The translations under genes were made by a program, and so were the position numbers. From Clostridium sp. BJN0001 (GTDB taxonomy: Bacteria > Bacillota > Clostridia > Clostridiales > Clostridiaceae), in contig NZ_CP094971.1 of assembly GCF_022869825.1 (NCBI RefSeq), positions 187,501-251,500 of the forward strand: a DNA stretch of 64,000 bases. The letters are read 5' to 3'. The notes beneath the pieces are model-generated. The model was given only the letters and a program-made list of their open reading frames with translations. It did no database searches and was not told the DNA's origin. Position 1 is the first letter of the stretch. Each line of letters begins with the position of its first letter. Of this stretch, positions 43,171-53,979 are shown piece by piece.

Positions 43171-43800
43171 ATGAAAAAAGCTATATTAGGAAAGAAAGTC
43201 GGAATGACTCAGATCTTTGACGAAAAAGGTAAAGTTGTTCCTGTAACAGTAGTAGAAGCAGGTCCATGTGTTGTTGTTCAGAAGAAAACAGTTGAAAAAG
43301 ATGGATACAATGCTATTCAGGTTGGATTTGAAGAAATAAGAGAAAAATTAGTTAATAATCCTAAAAAAGGTCATTTTGCAAAAGCAAGAGCTTCTGTTAG
43401 AAGAACTTTAAAAGAATTAAGATTAGAAGACGTAAGTGCTTATAATTTAAATGATGAAATTAAAGCTGACGTATTTGAAGCTGGAGATAAGATTGATGTA
43501 TCTGCAGTATCAAAAGGAAAGGGATTCCAAGGAGCTATTAAGAGATGGGGACACCAGAGAGGACCTATGACTCATGGTTCTAAGTTTAAGAGAGCACCAG
43601 GATCACAGGGTGCATGTTCTGATCCATCTAGAACATTCAAGAACATGAAGATGCCAGGACAAATGGGATCAAAGAACACAACTGTTCTTAACTTAGAAGT
43701 AGTTAAGGTAATAGCTGAAAAGAACTTAATTTTAATTAAAGGCGGTATTCCAGGAGCAAACAGAAGTACTGTAGTAATTAGAAATACAGTTAGAGCTTAA
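43171..43800 (+). CDS. rplC: Ribosomal protein L3
   Basis: 209 residues, early-assembling, near the peptidyl-transferase centre. [20 protein letters not shown] start and the [20 protein letters not shown] finger (about residues 124-143) are conserved. The Gln in the finger is the site methylated in E. coli. ATG at 43171 follows GGAGGTG. Confidence 0.97.
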   Translation: MKKAILGKKVGMTQIFDEKGKVVPVTVVEAGPCVVVQKKTVEKDGYNAIQVGFEEIREKLVNNPKKGHFAKARASVRRTLKELRLEDVSAYNLNDEIKADVFEAGDKIDVSAVSKGKGFQGAIKRWGHQRGPMTHGSKFKRAPGSQGACSDPSRTFKNMKMPGQMGSKNTTVLNLEVVKVIAEKNLILIKGGIPGANRSTVVIRNTVRA

Positions 43801-43825
43801 ATTTATTTAGGAAGGAGGAAATGAA

Positions 43826-44446
43826 ATGCCTAAAGTTGCAGTATATAACAAAGAAGGAAGCAAAGTTGCAGATATGGATTTAAACGAAAATGTATTTGCA
43901 GCAGAAATAAATGAATATGCATTACACCAAGTTGTAGTTGCATTATTAGCAAATAAGAGACAGGGAACTCAGTCAACTAAAACTAGATCTGAAGTCAGAG
44001 GAGGCGGAATTAAGCCTTGGAGACAAAAGGGTACTGGTAGAGCAAGACAAGGATCTATAAGATCACCACAGTGGATCAAAGGAGGAATTGTTTTCGCACC
44101 AAAGCCTAGAGATTATAGAGTATCAGTTCCAAAGAGTATGAGAAAGGTTGCTATGAAATCAGCATTATCAAGCAAGGTTAATGACAATGATTTATTAGTA
44201 CTTGAATCATTAGAATATGATGCACCAAAAACTAAAAGTATGGTAGCATTATTAAATGCTTTAGAAGCTAAGAAAGCATTAATTGTTACAGCAGAATCAA
44301 ATGAAGCTGTTTACAAATCAGCAAGAAACATCGAAGGAGTTAATGTAATTCCTGCTAACAACATCAACGTATATGATATTTTAAAATATGAAAAATTAAT
44401 CATTACTAAAGATGCTGTATCAAAAATTGAGGAGGTGTACGCATAA
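43826..44446 (+). CDS. rplD: Ribosomal protein L4
   Basis: 206 residues lining the peptide exit tunnel. The loop [19 protein letters not shown] (about residues 58-76) where macrolide-resistance changes occur is in the usual form. AAGGAGG lies before ATG. Its stop overlaps the rplW start by one base (TAATG), indicating translational coupling. Confidence 0.97.
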   Translation: MPKVAVYNKEGSKVADMDLNENVFAAEINEYALHQVVVALLANKRQGTQSTKTRSEVRGGGIKPWRQKGTGRARQGSIRSPQWIKGGIVFAPKPRDYRVSVPKSMRKVAMKSALSSKVNDNDLLVLESLEYDAPKTKSMVALLNALEAKKALIVTAESNEAVYKSARNIEGVNVIPANNINVYDILKYEKLIITKDAVSKIEEVYA

Positions 44447-44742
44447 TGAAGTTAACAAGCCATGATATTATAAGAAAGCCAGTTATCACAGAAAAGACTA
44501 TGGCAACTATGGCAGACAAGAAGTACACTTTTACAGTTCATGTTGATGCAAACAAATCACAAATAAAGAAAGCTGTAGAAGAAGTTTTTGGTGTTAAGGT
44601 ACAAGACGTTAAAACAATAAATTGTATCGGAAAAACAAAAAGAGTAGGCGTACATGTAGGAAAGAGAGCAGACTACAAGAAAGCTATAGTTAAACTTACT
44701 GAAGATAGTAAGACAATTGAATTCTTTGACGGAATGCAATAA
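44446..44742 (+). CDS. rplW: Ribosomal protein L23
   Basis: 98 residues at the tunnel exit, docking site for trigger factor and SRP. Start [19 protein letters not shown] and the long loop [14 protein letters not shown] (about 55-68) match the family; the C-terminal strand is normal. It overlaps rplD by one base. GAGGTG in the rplD end serves as the ribosome-binding site. Confidence 0.96.
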   Translation: MKLTSHDIIRKPVITEKTMATMADKKYTFTVHVDANKSQIKKAVEEVFGVKVQDVKTINCIGKTKRVGVHVGKRADYKKAIVKLTEDSKTIEFFDGMQ

Positions 44743-44802
44743 TTAATACAGCCATTATTGGTGATAAACACCAGAGAAGCTTAAAGAAGGAGGGAATTAT
44801 AA

Positions 44803-45636
44803 ATGGCAGTAAAAAAGTATAATCCTATTACACCATCAACAAGACATATGACTATGCCAACATTTGAAGAAATAACATCTTCAACACCTGAAAAGTCATT
44901 ACTTGTTGCTTTAAAGAGTACTGCAGGAAGAAATTCACAAGGTAGAATTACTGTAAGACATCGTGGTGGTGTAGTAAAGAGAAAATATAGAATAATAGAT
45001 TTTAAGAGAAATAAGGATGGTATCCCAGCAAAGGTTGTTTCAATTGAGTACGATCCAAACAGAACAGCTTACATAGCATTAGTTGTTTATGCTGATGGAG
45101 AAAAGAGATATATTCTTGCTCCAGTAGGATTAAATGTTGGAGACACAGTTGAATCAGGTGCAGAAGCTGATATCAAACCAGGTAATGCATTACAACTTAA
45201 GAACATCCCAGTAGGTACAATTGTTCATAATGTAGAATTACAGAGTGGAAAAGGCGGACAGTTAGTTAGATCAGCAGGAAGTGCAGCACAGTTAATGGCC
45301 AAAGAAGGAGAGTATGCAACTCTTAGATTACCTTCAGGCGAAATGAGATATGTTAGAATTGAATGCAGAGCAACAATTGGAACATTATCAAATACAACAA
45401 ACGACATCGTTAACTTAGGAAAAGCTGGAAGAAAGAGACATATGGGATGGAGACCATCAGTAAGAGGATCTGTCATGAACCCTAACGATCACCCTCATGG
45501 TGGTGGAGAAGGTAAAGCTCCAGTCGGAAGACCAAGTCCAGTTACTCCTTGGGGTAAACCAACACTTGGATATAAGACTAGAAAAGCAAGAAAATATTCA
45601 GATAGATTTATCGTTAAAGATAGAAGAACTAAATAG
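44803..45636 (+). CDS. rplB: Ribosomal protein L2
   Basis: 277 residues, required for peptidyl transfer and subunit joining. [21 protein letters not shown] segment near 47-63 (here [12 protein letters not shown]) and [19 protein letters not shown] (about 225-243) with the conserved histidine. AAGGAGGG lies before ATG. Followed by rpsS after 65 bases. Confidence 0.97.
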   Translation: MAVKKYNPITPSTRHMTMPTFEEITSSTPEKSLLVALKSTAGRNSQGRITVRHRGGVVKRKYRIIDFKRNKDGIPAKVVSIEYDPNRTAYIALVVYADGEKRYILAPVGLNVGDTVESGAEADIKPGNALQLKNIPVGTIVHNVELQSGKGGQLVRSAGSAAQLMAKEGEYATLRLPSGEMRYVRIECRATIGTLSNTTNDIVNLGKAGRKRHMGWRPSVRGSVMNPNDHPHGGGEGKAPVGRPSPVTPWGKPTLGYKTRKARKYSDRFIVKDRRTK

Positions 45637-45701
45637 AGTGAGGAGAATGGAAGATTCTCTTCACAATATACTTTTTCTAAATTATGAAGGGAGGCATATT
45701 A

Positions 45702-45977
45702 GTGAGTAGATCAACAAAGAAAGCGCCTTTTGTACATGAAGGACTTTTTAAGAAGATAGAAGAAATGAATGCCAATGGAGAAAAGAAAGTTGTAAAAACT
45801 TGGTCAAGAAGTTCAACAATTTTCCCACAGATGATTGGTCATACAATAGCTATTCATGATGGAAGAAAGCATGTTCCTGTATATATTTCAGAAGATATGG
45901 TAGGACATAAGCTTGGTGAGTTCGTTTTAACAAGAACTTATAGAGGTCATGATTCTAATAAAACAACAACAAGATAG
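45702..45977 (+). CDS. rpsS: Ribosomal protein S19
   Basis: 91 residues of the small-subunit head. [15 protein letters not shown] start, [22 protein letters not shown] (about 34-55, quoted in part) and [16 protein letters not shown] are conserved. GTG at 45702 is preferred: GGGAGG lies eight bases upstream, while an in-frame ATG at 45684 has none. Confidence 0.95.
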   Translation: MSRSTKKAPFVHEGLFKKIEEMNANGEKKVVKTWSRSSTIFPQMIGHTIAIHDGRKHVPVYISEDMVGHKLGEFVLTRTYRGHDSNKTTTR

Positions 45978-45997
45978 CCTGGAAAGGAGGATCATAA

Positions 45998-46333
45998 ATG
46001 GAAGCTAAAGCTGTAGCAAAATATATTAGAATGTCACCAATAAAAGTTGGTACTGTTCTTAATTTAATAAGAGGAAAGCAAGTTAAAGAAGCTTTCGCAA
46101 TACTACAATTTACACCAAGAGAAGCAGCAGTAGTAATTAATAAAGCATTAAAATCAGCTGTTGCAAACGCAGAAAATAACTTAGAATTAAATGCAGATAA
46201 TTTATATGTATCTGAAGCATTTGTAGGTCAGGGATCAACATTAAAGAGATTTCAACCTCATGCACAAGGAAGAGCATTTAAAATATTAAAGAAAACAAGC
46301 AACATAACAATAGTTGTTAAAGAAAGAGCTTAA
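45998..46333 (+). CDS. rplV: Ribosomal protein L22
   Basis: 111 residues with the tunnel-constriction loop. [16 protein letters not shown] start, [14 protein letters not shown] and [19 protein letters not shown] (about 71-89) match the family; no insertion in the macrolide-related loop. GGAAAGGAGG lies before ATG. Confidence 0.97.
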   Translation: MEAKAVAKYIRMSPIKVGTVLNLIRGKQVKEAFAILQFTPREAAVVINKALKSAVANAENNLELNADNLYVSEAFVGQGSTLKRFQPHAQGRAFKILKKTSNITIVVKERA

Positions 46334-46357
46334 TTTATTATAAGGAGGGAAACGCAA

Positions 46358-47026
46358 GTGGGTCAAAAAGTAAATCCTCATGGCATAAGAGTCGGAGTTA
46401 TCAAAGACTGGAATGCAAAATGGTACGCTAATAAGAAAGATTTTGCAGATAACTTAGTTGAAGATAATTTAATAAGAAAATTTGTTAAAAAAGAACTTTT
46501 CTCAGCAGGTGTTTCAAAGATCGAAATCGAAAGAGCAGCAAAGAGAGTTAAGTTAAACATATATACTGCAAAGCCTGGAGTTGTAATAGGAAAAGGCGGT
46601 TCAGGAATTACAGCATTAAAATCTAAATTATCAGGATTCGTTAAAAACAGAAACATATTAATTAATATTGTTGAAGTTAAGAATTCTGAAACAAATTCTC
46701 AGTTAATGGCAGAAAATATTGCTGCACAACTTGAGAAAAGAATTTCGTTCAGAAGAGCTATGAAACAGACAATGCAAAGAGCTATGAGACATGGAATTAA
46801 AGGAGTTAAAACTTCTTGTTCTGGTAGATTAGGCGGAGCTGAAATAGCAAGAACTGAACAGTATCATGATGGAACAATACCTTTACAGACTTTAAGAGCT
46901 GATATTGATTATGGATTTGCAGAAGCAAATACAACATATGGAAAAATTGGAGTTAAAGTATGGATATATAATGGGGAAGTTCTTCCTACAAAGAAAGTAG
47001 AAGAAAAGGAAGAGGCTAACGCATAA
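46358..47026 (+). CDS. rpsC: Ribosomal protein S3
   Basis: 222 residues, mRNA entry-tunnel helicase component. [22 protein letters not shown] start (residues 1-22), KH domain with [11 protein letters not shown] (about 72-82), and the C-terminal domain with [18 protein letters not shown]. It starts with GTG, with AAGGAGGG upstream. The last 12 residues are acidic. Confidence 0.97.
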   Translation: MGQKVNPHGIRVGVIKDWNAKWYANKKDFADNLVEDNLIRKFVKKELFSAGVSKIEIERAAKRVKLNIYTAKPGVVIGKGGSGITALKSKLSGFVKNRNILINIVEVKNSETNSQLMAENIAAQLEKRISFRRAMKQTMQRAMRHGIKGVKTSCSGRLGGAEIARTEQYHDGTIPLQTLRADIDYGFAEANTTYGKIGVKVWIYNGEVLPTKKVEEKEEANA

Positions 47027-47043
47027 GAAAGGAGGAATTAATT

Positions 47044-47478
47044 ATGTTAATGCCTAAAAGAGTTAAACATCGTAAGACTCAACGTGGTAGAATGAAAGGT
47101 AAAGCAACAAGAGGAAACTTCTTAGCTTATGGAGACTATGGTATTCAAGCATTAGAATGTGGTTGGATTACTAGTAACCAGATAGAAGCAGCCAGAGTTG
47201 CTATTAATAGATATATAAAAAGAGGAGGAAAACTTTGGATAAAGATTTTCCCAGATAAGCCAGTTACACAAAAACCAGCTGAAACAAGAATGGGTTCTGG
47301 AAAAGGAGCTCCAGAGTATTGGGTGGCTGTAGTTAAGCCTGGTAGAGTATTATTTGAATTATCAGGAGTAACAGAAGATATTGCAAGAGAAGCAATGAGA
47401 CTTGCAAAACATAAGCTTCCTATAAAGACTAAATTTGTTTCAAAGAGTGATTTTGAGGAAATGGGTGGTGAACAATAA
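47044..47478 (+). CDS. rplP: Ribosomal protein L16
   Basis: 144 residues, contacts the A-site tRNA elbow. Start [36 protein letters not shown] (about 40-56) and [21 protein letters not shown] (about 79-99, quoted in part) are conserved. AAAGGAGG lies before ATG. Its stop overlaps rpmC by one base. Confidence 0.97.
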   Translation: MLMPKRVKHRKTQRGRMKGKATRGNFLAYGDYGIQALECGWITSNQIEAARVAINRYIKRGGKLWIKIFPDKPVTQKPAETRMGSGKGAPEYWVAVVKPGRVLFELSGVTEDIAREAMRLAKHKLPIKTKFVSKSDFEEMGGEQ

Positions 47479-47690
47479 TGAAGGCTAGAGAATTAAAAGA
47501 GTTAAGAGCAGGAAACCCACAAGATTTAGAAGCAAAATTAGGAGATCTTAAAGCTGAATTATTCAACTTAAGATTCCAGTTAGCTACAGGTCAATTAGAA
47601 AATCCAATGAGAATTAGAGAAGTAAAGAAATCTATAGCCCAAATAAAAACCATCTTAAGATTAGAGGAAATTAGTGCATTGGAACAATAA
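47478..47690 (+). CDS. rpmC: Ribosomal protein L29
   Basis: 70 residues, two long helices near the tunnel exit. [21 protein letters not shown] (about 24-44; here [12 protein letters not shown]) and [17 protein letters not shown] are typical. It overlaps rplP by one base (TAATG), so it is probably translated by re-initiation. Confidence 0.95.
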   Translation: MKARELKELRAGNPQDLEAKLGDLKAELFNLRFQLATGQLENPMRIREVKKSIAQIKTILRLEEISALEQ

Positions 47691-47713
47691 TAGTTGGAAG
47701 GAGGTAAGCCCTG

Positions 47714-47968
47714 ATGGAAAGAGGATTAAGAAAGAAGAGAATAGGCAAGGTTGTTTCTGATAAAATGGATAAGACAATCGTAGTCGCTGTTGAAACTAAG
47801 GTTAAACATCCACTATACGGAAAAATTATTAATAGAACTACTAAGTTCAAAGCTCATGATGAAAATAATGAAGCAAAAATTAATGATAAAGTATCAATTA
47901 TGGAAACTAGACCATTATCTAAAGATAAGAGATGGAGACTTGTTGAGATAGTAGAAAAGGCTAAATAG
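47714..47968 (+). CDS. rpsQ: Ribosomal protein S17
   Basis: 84 residues, OB-fold 16S-binding protein. [20 protein letters not shown] (about 6-25) and [20 protein letters not shown] are conserved. GGAAGGAGGTAAG precedes the ATG. Confidence 0.96.
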   Translation: MERGLRKKRIGKVVSDKMDKTIVVAVETKVKHPLYGKIINRTTKFKAHDENNEAKINDKVSIMETRPLSKDKRWRLVEIVEKAK

Positions 47969-47996
47969 GCTTTAATACTGAAAGGAGGTAAATTCA

Positions 47997-48365
47997 ATGA
48001 TACAACAACAAACCTTATTAAAGGTTGCTGACAATTCCGGTGCAAAAGAAATAATGTGCATCAGAGTATTAGGCGGATCAAAAAGAAAGTTTGGTAATAT
48101 TGGTGATGTAATAGTAGCCAGCGTAAAAAGTGCAACACCAGGTGGAGTTGTTAAAAAGGGAGAAGTTGTAAAAGCAGTTATAGTAAGATCAGCTAAAGGC
48201 GTAAGAAGAGATGATGGATCTTACATTAAATTTGACGAAAATGCAGCGGTTTTAATAAAAGATGACAAACAACCAAGAGGAACACGTGTATTTGGACCTG
48301 TTGCAAGGGAGCTAAGAGATAAGGAATTCAATAAAATATTATCATTAGCACCAGAAGTTCTATAA
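47997..48365 (+). CDS. rplN: Ribosomal protein L14
   Basis: 122 residues, at the intersubunit bridge and RsfS-binding site. [19 protein letters not shown] start, [15 protein letters not shown] and [24 protein letters not shown] (quoted in part) are typical. AAAGGAGG lies before ATG. rplX follows after 15 bases. Confidence 0.97.
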   Translation: MIQQQTLLKVADNSGAKEIMCIRVLGGSKRKFGNIGDVIVASVKSATPGGVVKKGEVVKAVIVRSAKGVRRDDGSYIKFDENAAVLIKDDKQPRGTRVFGPVARELRDKEFNKILSLAPEVL

Positions 48366-48380
48366 GAGGAGGTGGCTAAT

Positions 48381-48695
48381 TTGAAGATACATGTAAGAAA
48401 GAATGACACAGTTATCGTTATATCTGGAAAAGATAAAGGAAAGACTGGAGAAGTTTTAAAAACATATCCTAAAGCAGGAAGAGTTCTTGTTCAAGGAGTT
48501 AATATAGTAAAGAAACATCAAAAAGCTAACAGAGCTAATGTTGAGAGTGCAATCGTAGAAAAAGAAGCTCCAATAAATAGTTCAAAAGTTATGTTATATT
48601 GTACTAAATGTAAATCAGCTACTAGAATTAGCAATAAGATTTTAAATGACGGTGCTAAGGTAAGAGTATGCAAAAAATGTGGAGAACAATTCTAA
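48381..48695 (+). CDS. rplX: Ribosomal protein L24
   Basis: 104 residues, assembly initiator with a KOW motif (VIVISGKDKGKTGEVLKT, about residues 11-28). TTG at 48381 is preferred: AGAGGAGGTG sits six bases upstream and the family starts MKIHVRKND; the in-frame GTG at 48372 is inside that ribosome-binding site. C-terminal CTKC and CKKC pairs suggest a zinc site, seen in many Firmicute L24 proteins. Confidence 0.94.
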   Translation: MKIHVRKNDTVIVISGKDKGKTGEVLKTYPKAGRVLVQGVNIVKKHQKANRANVESAIVEKEAPINSSKVMLYCTKCKSATRISNKILNDGAKVRVCKKCGEQF

Positions 48696-48717
48696 GATCT
48701 GAAAGGAGGTAACCAGT

Positions 48718-49260
48718 ATGACAAGACTTCAGGAGAAATATGAAAAAGAAGTAGTACCAGCTTTAGTTGAAAAGTTTGGTTATAAAAATATGATGGAAGT
48801 TCCAAAGCTTGAAAAGATAGTAATTAATATGGGTGTTGGAGAAGCAAAAGAAAATCATAAGGTACTAGAAAGTGCTGTTAGCGATTTAACTTTAATTTCA
48901 GGACAGAAGCCTGTATTAACTAGAGCAAGAAAATCAGTTGCGAACTTCAAAATAAGAGAAAACATGCCAATAGGCTGTAAAGTAACATTAAGAAGAGCTA
49001 AAATGTTTGAATTTGCTGACAAATTAATGAGTATCGCATTACCAAGAGTAAGAGATTTCAGAGGTGTTTCAAGCAAAGCATTTGATGGAAGAGGAAACTA
49101 TTCATTAGGAATTAAAGAACAATTAATATTCCCAGAAATTGAATATGACAAGATTGATAAAGTAAGAGGAATGGATATTATCTTTGTTACATCAGCTAAC
49201 ACAGATGAAGAAGCTAGAGAACTTCTTAGATTCTTAGGTATGCCATTCTCTCAAAAATAA
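48718..49260 (+). CDS. rplE: Ribosomal protein L5
   Basis: 180 residues, binds 5S rRNA and the P-site t[19 protein letters not shown] (about 38-53), TGQKPV-like [18 protein letters not shown] and [19 protein letters not shown] are conserved. AAAGGAGG lies before ATG. 12 bases from rpsN. Confidence 0.97.
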   Translation: MTRLQEKYEKEVVPALVEKFGYKNMMEVPKLEKIVINMGVGEAKENHKVLESAVSDLTLISGQKPVLTRARKSVANFKIRENMPIGCKVTLRRAKMFEFADKLMSIALPRVRDFRGVSSKAFDGRGNYSLGIKEQLIFPEIEYDKIDKVRGMDIIFVTSANTDEEARELLRFLGMPFSQK

Positions 49261-49272
49261 GGAGGAAATCAT

Positions 49273-49458
49273 ATGGCACGTAAAGCTATAATTGAAAAAT
49301 GGAGCAAAACTCCTAAATATAAAACTAGAGCTTATTCAAGATGTAGAATATGTGGAAGACCACATGCTGTACTTAAAAAATATGGAATTTGCCGTATTTG
49401 TTTTAGAGAACTTGCATATAAGGGTGAAATTCCAGGATGCAAGAAAGCAAGTTGGTAA
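49273..49458 (+). CDS. rpsN: Ribosomal protein S14, zinc type
   Basis: 61-residue short form with a four-cysteine zinc ribbon, CRICGRP and CRICFRE near residues 24-45. This form is used by zinc-replete Firmicutes; a longer zinc-free paralogue is not in this window. AAGGAGG lies before ATG. Confidence 0.96.
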   Translation: MARKAIIEKWSKTPKYKTRAYSRCRICGRPHAVLKKYGICRICFRELAYKGEIPGCKKASW

Positions 49459-49489
49459 ACTTATAAAGTAACGAAAGGAGGCACATTAA

Positions 49490-49888
49490 ATGGTTATGAC
49501 AGATCCTATAGCAGATTTACTAACTCGTGTAAGAAATGCTAATGCTGTAAAACATGAAGTGGTAGAAATCCCTTCTTCTAACGTAAAGAAGGAAATTGCT
49601 AATATATTATTACAAGAGGGATATATTAAGGAAATTAATGAATATAACGACGGAGTTGTACCAATGTTAAGAGTATCTCTTAAATATGGTGCTAACAAAG
49701 AAAGAGTTATAACAGGAATAAAGAGAATATCTAAACCAGGTTTAAGAGTTTATTGTAAAAAAGATGAGGTACCAAAGGTACTTAATGGTTTAGGAATTGC
49801 TGTTGTTTCTACTTCTAAAGGAATCATGGTAGATAGAGAAGCTAGAAAGAACGGTTTAGGCGGAGAAGTTCTTTGCTACGTTTGGTAG
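49490..49888 (+). CDS. rpsH: Ribosomal protein S8
   Basis: 132 residues, central 16S binder. [18 protein letters not shown] start and the C-terminal [18 protein letters not shown] (about residues 102-119) are conserved. ATG at 49490 is preferred over 49496, as GGAGG lies eight bases before it. In other bacteria S8 regulates the spc operon by binding the rplE region. Confidence 0.96.
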   Translation: MVMTDPIADLLTRVRNANAVKHEVVEIPSSNVKKEIANILLQEGYIKEINEYNDGVVPMLRVSLKYGANKERVITGIKRISKPGLRVYCKKDEVPKVLNGLGIAVVSTSKGIMVDREARKNGLGGEVLCYVW

Positions 49889-49934
49889 TTTTAAATAAAG
49901 TTAATATACAAAAATAAATACAGGAGGTGCAGTT

Positions 49935-50477
49935 ATGTCAAGAATAGGTAAATTACCAGTTGCTATCCCAAATGGAGTAACTGTTGCAGTAACACCAGAC
50001 AATGTTGTTACTGTAAAAGGACCTAAGGGTGAATTAGTAAAAGCTATGCATAAAGACATGAGCATAGCAGTTGAAAACAACGAAGTAATTGTTACTAGAC
50101 ATAGTGAACAAAAAGACCACAGAGCTCTTCACGGATTAACAAGAGCATTAATTAACAATATGGTAATCGGAGTTACAGAAGGCTATCAGAAGACTTTAGA
50201 ATTAGTTGGTGTTGGTTATAGAGCTCAGCTAAAAGGTAAGAAACTCGTAATGAACCTTGGATATTCACATCCAGTTGAAGTTGAACCTATAGACGGAATC
50301 ACATTTGAAACTCCAAATCAGATAACAGTTGTTGTAAAAGGAATCGATAAAGAAAAAGTTGGATTTGCAGCTGCTGATATAAGAAAGTGGAGAGTACCAG
50401 AACCATATAAGGGTAAAGGTATTAAGTATCAAGATGAGGTTATAAGACGTAAAGAAGGTAAAACTGGTAAGAAGTAA
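49935..50477 (+). CDS. rplF: Ribosomal protein L6
   Basis: 180 residues with two repeated domains, near the factor-binding site. [15 protein letters not shown] start, [20 protein letters not shown] (about 89-108) and the C-terminal [21 protein letters not shown] (quoted in part) are typical. CAGGAGGTG lies before ATG. Confidence 0.97.
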   Translation: MSRIGKLPVAIPNGVTVAVTPDNVVTVKGPKGELVKAMHKDMSIAVENNEVIVTRHSEQKDHRALHGLTRALINNMVIGVTEGYQKTLELVGVGYRAQLKGKKLVMNLGYSHPVEVEPIDGITFETPNQITVVVKGIDKEKVGFAAADIRKWRVPEPYKGKGIKYQDEVIRRKEGKTGKK

Positions 50478-50495
50478 TAGAAAGGAGTGAATTTT

Positions 50496-50855
50496 ATGTT
50501 CAAGAAGGTAGACAAAAAAGCTAATAGAGAAAAGCGTCACCTAAGAGTTCGTAAAAAAGTTTTTGGAACTACTGAAAGACCAAGACTTTCAGTTTATAAA
50601 AGTGAAAAAAATATATATGCACAAGTAATTGATGATATAAATGGAAAAACTTTAGTTGCTGCTTCAACTTTAGACAAAGATGCTTCTGTAAAAGGTGGAA
50701 ACAAAGAAGGAGCTAAATTTGTTGGAGAAACTGTAGCAAAGAAAGCATTAGAAAATGGAATTAAAGAAGTGGTATTCGACAGAGGCGGATATGTATATCA
50801 CGGAAGAATTCAAGAATTAGCAGAAGCTGCAAGAGAAGCAGGGTTAAAATTCTAA
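50496..50855 (+). CDS. rplR: Ribosomal protein L18
   Basis: 119 residues, 5S rRNA binder. The N-terminal basic segment, [19 protein letters not shown] (about 28-46) and [27 protein letters not shown] C-terminal end are conserved. ATG at 50496 with AAAGGAGTG upstream; the in-frame GTG at 50487 belongs to that site. Confidence 0.96.
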   Translation: MFKKVDKKANREKRHLRVRKKVFGTTERPRLSVYKSEKNIYAQVIDDINGKTLVAASTLDKDASVKGGNKEGAKFVGETVAKKALENGIKEVVFDRGGYVYHGRIQELAEAAREAGLKF

Positions 50856-50871
50856 TAGAGGAGGGAAATAA

Positions 50872-51369
50872 ATGAGAATCGATCCTAGTACACTAGACCT
50901 TAAAGAAAAAGTTGTATTCATAAACAGAGTAACTAAGGTTGTTAAAGGTGGTAGAAACTTCAGATTCAGCGCTTTAGTAGTTGTTGGAGACGAAAACGGA
51001 CACGTAGGCGTAGGAATGGGCAAGTCAATCGAAATCCCAGAAGCAATTAAAAAAGGAATAGAAGACGCTAAGAAAAATTTAGTATGTGTTTCTATGGTAG
51101 GAACTACAGTTCCTCATGAAATCCATGGAAGATTTGGAACAGCTGACGTATTAATTAAGCCAGCTAAAGAAGGTACAGGAATTATAGCTGGAGGTCCAGC
51201 AAGATCAGTACTTGAATTAGCAGGATTAAAGGACGTAAGAGCAAAATCTTTAGGATCAAACAATCCTAACAACATGGTCAATGCAACAATTAATGGATTA
51301 GCAAGCTTAAGAACAGCTGAAGATATAGCTAAATTAAGAGGCAAATCTGTAGAAGAAATATTAGGTTAG
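50872..51369 (+). CDS. rpsE: Ribosomal protein S5
   Basis: 165 residues, decoding accuracy and assembly. [20 protein letters not shown] (about residues 18-37) holds the residues linked to spectinomycin resistance, in wild-type form; [17 protein letters not shown] follows. GAGGAGGG lies before ATG. Confidence 0.97.
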   Translation: MRIDPSTLDLKEKVVFINRVTKVVKGGRNFRFSALVVVGDENGHVGVGMGKSIEIPEAIKKGIEDAKKNLVCVSMVGTTVPHEIHGRFGTADVLIKPAKEGTGIIAGGPARSVLELAGLKDVRAKSLGSNNPNNMVNATINGLASLRTAEDIAKLRGKSVEEILG

Positions 51370-51380
51370 GAGGCAGAGCA

Positions 51381-51560
51381 ATGGCAAAAGTAAAGATTAC
51401 ATTAGTAAAAAGCTTAATTGGTAGAAAAAAGGACCATATCGCTACTGCAAATGCCCTTGGACTTAGAAAAATTGGTGTTACAGTAGAACCTGAGATGACT
51501 CCTCAAGTTAAGGGTATGATCAATAAAATAGATTATTTATTAAAGGTTGAAGAATTATAG
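51381..51560 (+). CDS. rpmD: Ribosomal protein L30
   Basis: 59-residue large-subunit protein. [17 protein letters not shown] start and [21 protein letters not shown] are typical. ATG at 51381 follows AGGAGGCAG. It lies between rpsE and rplO as expected. Confidence 0.96.
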   Translation: MAKVKITLVKSLIGRKKDHIATANALGLRKIGVTVEPEMTPQVKGMINKIDYLLKVEEL

Positions 51561-51579
51561 AATAAGGAGGTGCAAAAAC

Positions 51580-52020
51580 ATGAAACTTCATGAATTAAAG
51601 CCAGCAGAAGGAAGTAAACACTCTCCTAAAAGAGTAGGAAGAGGAACTGGTTCTGGATTAGGAAGAAATGCAGGAAAAGGTGAAAAAGGCCAAAATGCAA
51701 GATCAGGTGGAGGAGTAAGACCTGGATTTGAAGGAGGTCAGATGCCATTATTCAGAAGACTTCCTAAGAGAGGATTTACTAATATTTTTGCTAAGAAGAT
51801 CGTAAGCATTAATGTTGACAGATTAAACATTTTTGATAATGGAACAGAAGTTACACCAGAGTTATTACTTGAAAAGAAAGTTGTAAGCAAAGTTCTTGAT
51901 GGAATAAAAATACTTGGTAATGGAAGTTTAGAAAAGAGCTTAACTGTAAAAGGATGTAAATTCTCTAAGTCTGCAATTGAAAAGATAGAAGCAGCTGGGG
52001 GAAAAGTTGAGGTGATGTAA
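51580..52020 (+). CDS. rplO: Ribosomal protein L15
   Basis: 146 residues, late assembly protein. [20 protein letters not shown] start and the glycine-rich [20 protein letters not shown] (about 20-39) are typical. ATG at 51580 has AAGGAGGTG upstream; an in-frame start at 51547 lies inside the end of rpmD. It ends one base before secY, giving close coupling. Confidence 0.96.
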   Translation: MKLHELKPAEGSKHSPKRVGRGTGSGLGRNAGKGEKGQNARSGGGVRPGFEGGQMPLFRRLPKRGFTNIFAKKIVSINVDRLNIFDNGTEVTPELLLEKKVVSKVLDGIKILGNGSLEKSLTVKGCKFSKSAIEKIEAAGGKVEVM

Positions 52021-52021
52021 A

Positions 52022-53302
52022 ATGCTTCAGACTTTACGTAATGCATTTAAGATACCCGAACTAAGGAAAAAATTCTTATGGATGATATTTTTAGTAGCTG
52101 TTTTCAGGTTGGGAAGTCATATTCCCCTTCCTGGAATAAATTCAAACTATTTACAAGAAATATCGCAATCTGGATTATTAGGGATGTATGACTTATTTTC
52201 TGGTGGTGCATTTAGTAGATCAAGTATTTTAGCACTAGGCGTTATGCCATATATTAATGCTTCAATTATAATTCAGTTGTTAACTGTAGCAATACCTCAA
52301 TTAGAGCAGCTATCTAAAGAAGGAGATTCTGGAAGAAAGAAAATACAAGAGATAACAAGATATGTTTCTTTAGTATTATCATTTATTTTAGCATTCGGAA
52401 CATATTCAATGATAGCAAGCAGTGGTGCAGTATCTGGATTAAGTTTAGTTCAAAGACTTACTATTATATTTGCACTTGTCGTTGGTGCAACATTTTGCAT
52501 GTGGCTTGGAGATCAGCTTACAGTAAAAGGTATAGGAAATGGTACATCAATTTTAATATTTATAAATATTATTTCTAGAATACCTACAATTGGAGCTTCA
52601 ATCGCGTCATTACAACAGGCAGGAACAGTAAATATAGTAGAAGTAGTATTATTTGTCGTATTTTTTGTATTCTTACTTGGAGCAACTTTGTTCTTCTCAT
52701 TATCAGAGAGAAGAATTCCAGTACAATATGCAGGAAAATTTATTGCAGGAACAAATAAGATGATGAAGTCTCAAGCTTCACATATACCATTAAACATTAT
52801 TGGTTCGGCAGTACTTGCAATAATATTCTCAATGTCAGTAATGGAATTTCCAAGAACAATAGCAAACTTTGTACCTACAAAAGAATGGGCAAAATGGATT
52901 TTAACAAATACAAACTGCATATTCAACGAAAAGAGTTGGATGTACGCTGTACTTTATGCAGTTTTAACAATATTCTTTAATTGGTTCTATACACAGATAA
53001 CATTTAAACCTGATGAGATGGCAGAAAACTTAAACAAATCAGCAGGAATTGTACCAGGTGTAAGACCAGGAACAGAAACAGAAGCATTTTTTGAAAGAGT
53101 TCTTAACAGATTATCATTTGTTGGAGGTATATTAGCAGCAATACTTGCTATTACACCATTGTTAATTCAAAATCTAACAGATTTTAAACAAGTATCTTTT
53201 ACAGGAACAGGAATATTAATAATAATAAGCGTTGCCTTAGATTTTACAAGAAAAGTTGAATCTCAAATGGTAGTTCGTCATTATAAAGGATTCCTTAAGT
53301 AA
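52022..53302 (+). CDS. secY: Preprotein translocase subunit SecY
   Basis: Channel subunit of the Sec translocon, 426 residues with ten membrane helices. The plug/gating helix 2 region and [15 protein letters not shown] (about 75-89), the cytoplasmic loop with [12 protein letters not shown] and the C-terminal GIVPGVRPG loop are in place. Translation starts one base after the rplO stop; GAGGTGATG at the rplO end is the ribosome-binding site. Confidence 0.97.
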   Translation: MLQTLRNAFKIPELRKKFLWMIFLVAVFRLGSHIPLPGINSNYLQEISQSGLLGMYDLFSGGAFSRSSILALGVMPYINASIIIQLLTVAIPQLEQLSKEGDSGRKKIQEITRYVSLVLSFILAFGTYSMIASSGAVSGLSLVQRLTIIFALVVGATFCMWLGDQLTVKGIGNGTSILIFINIISRIPTIGASIASLQQAGTVNIVEVVLFVVFFVFLLGATLFFSLSERRIPVQYAGKFIAGTNKMMKSQASHIPLNIIGSAVLAIIFSMSVMEFPRTIANFVPTKEWAKWILTNTNCIFNEKSWMYAVLYAVLTIFFNWFYTQITFKPDEMAENLNKSAGIVPGVRPGTETEAFFERVLNRLSFVGGILAAILAITPLLIQNLTDFKQVSFTGTGILIIISVALDFTRKVESQMVVRHYKGFLK

Positions 53303-53328
53303 TTAAATTATGTATGGAGATGAAGCTA

Positions 53329-53979
53329 GTGAAAATTGTATTACTAGGACCTCCAGGAGCTGGAAAGGGAACACAGGCAAAATCAATTAGCAGTAAATAC
53401 TCCATTCCACATATTTCTACAGGCGATATTTTTAGAAAAAATATTTCAGAAAATACGCCTTTAGGAATACAAGCAAAAGGATATATGGATAAAGGACAGC
53501 TAGTTCCCGATGAAGTTACAATTAATATGGTAAAAGACAGATTAGTTCAGGATGATTGTAAGAATGGATATTTATTAGACGGTTTTCCAAGAACAGTAAA
53601 GCAGGCAGAAGCATTTGAAGCTTTCTTAAAAGATAAAAATGAAGCGCTTGATGTTGCACTATTAATCGATGTACCAAGTGAATACATACTTGATAGAATG
53701 ACAGGAAGAAGAGTTTGCGAATCATGCGGTGCTAGTTATCATGTTAAGTTTAATCCTCCAGCAACTGAAGGAAAATGTGATTTATGTGGAAGTAAGATCG
53801 TTCAGAGAAAAGACGATACTGAAGAGACAGTTAAAGAGAGACTTGAAGTGTATGCAAATGAAACACAACCATTAATAGATTTTTATGAAAAGTTAAATTT
53901 ATTACAAAAAGTAAATGGTGCAAAACCTATTAATGACGTATTTAAAGCAATATGCGAAGTATTAGGTGAAAATAAGTAG
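53329..53979 (+). CDS. adk: Adenylate kinase
   Basis: Interconverts ATP plus AMP and two ADP; 216 residues. The P-loop [12 protein letters not shown] (about residues 7-18), AMP-binding HISTGDIFR and DGFPRT, and a long LID with a zinc-binding set CESCGASY...CDLCGSKI (about 127-153) are all present. GTG at 53329 gives the universal start [10 protein letters not shown] with GGAG nine bases upstream; ATG codons at 53314 and 53320 overlap that site. In most relatives map follows directly; here it does not. Confidence 0.96.
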   Translation: MKIVLLGPPGAGKGTQAKSISSKYSIPHISTGDIFRKNISENTPLGIQAKGYMDKGQLVPDEVTINMVKDRLVQDDCKNGYLLDGFPRTVKQAEAFEAFLKDKNEALDVALLIDVPSEYILDRMTGRRVCESCGASYHVKFNPPATEGKCDLCGSKIVQRKDDTEETVKERLEVYANETQPLIDFYEKLNLLQKVNGAKPINDVFKAICEVLGENK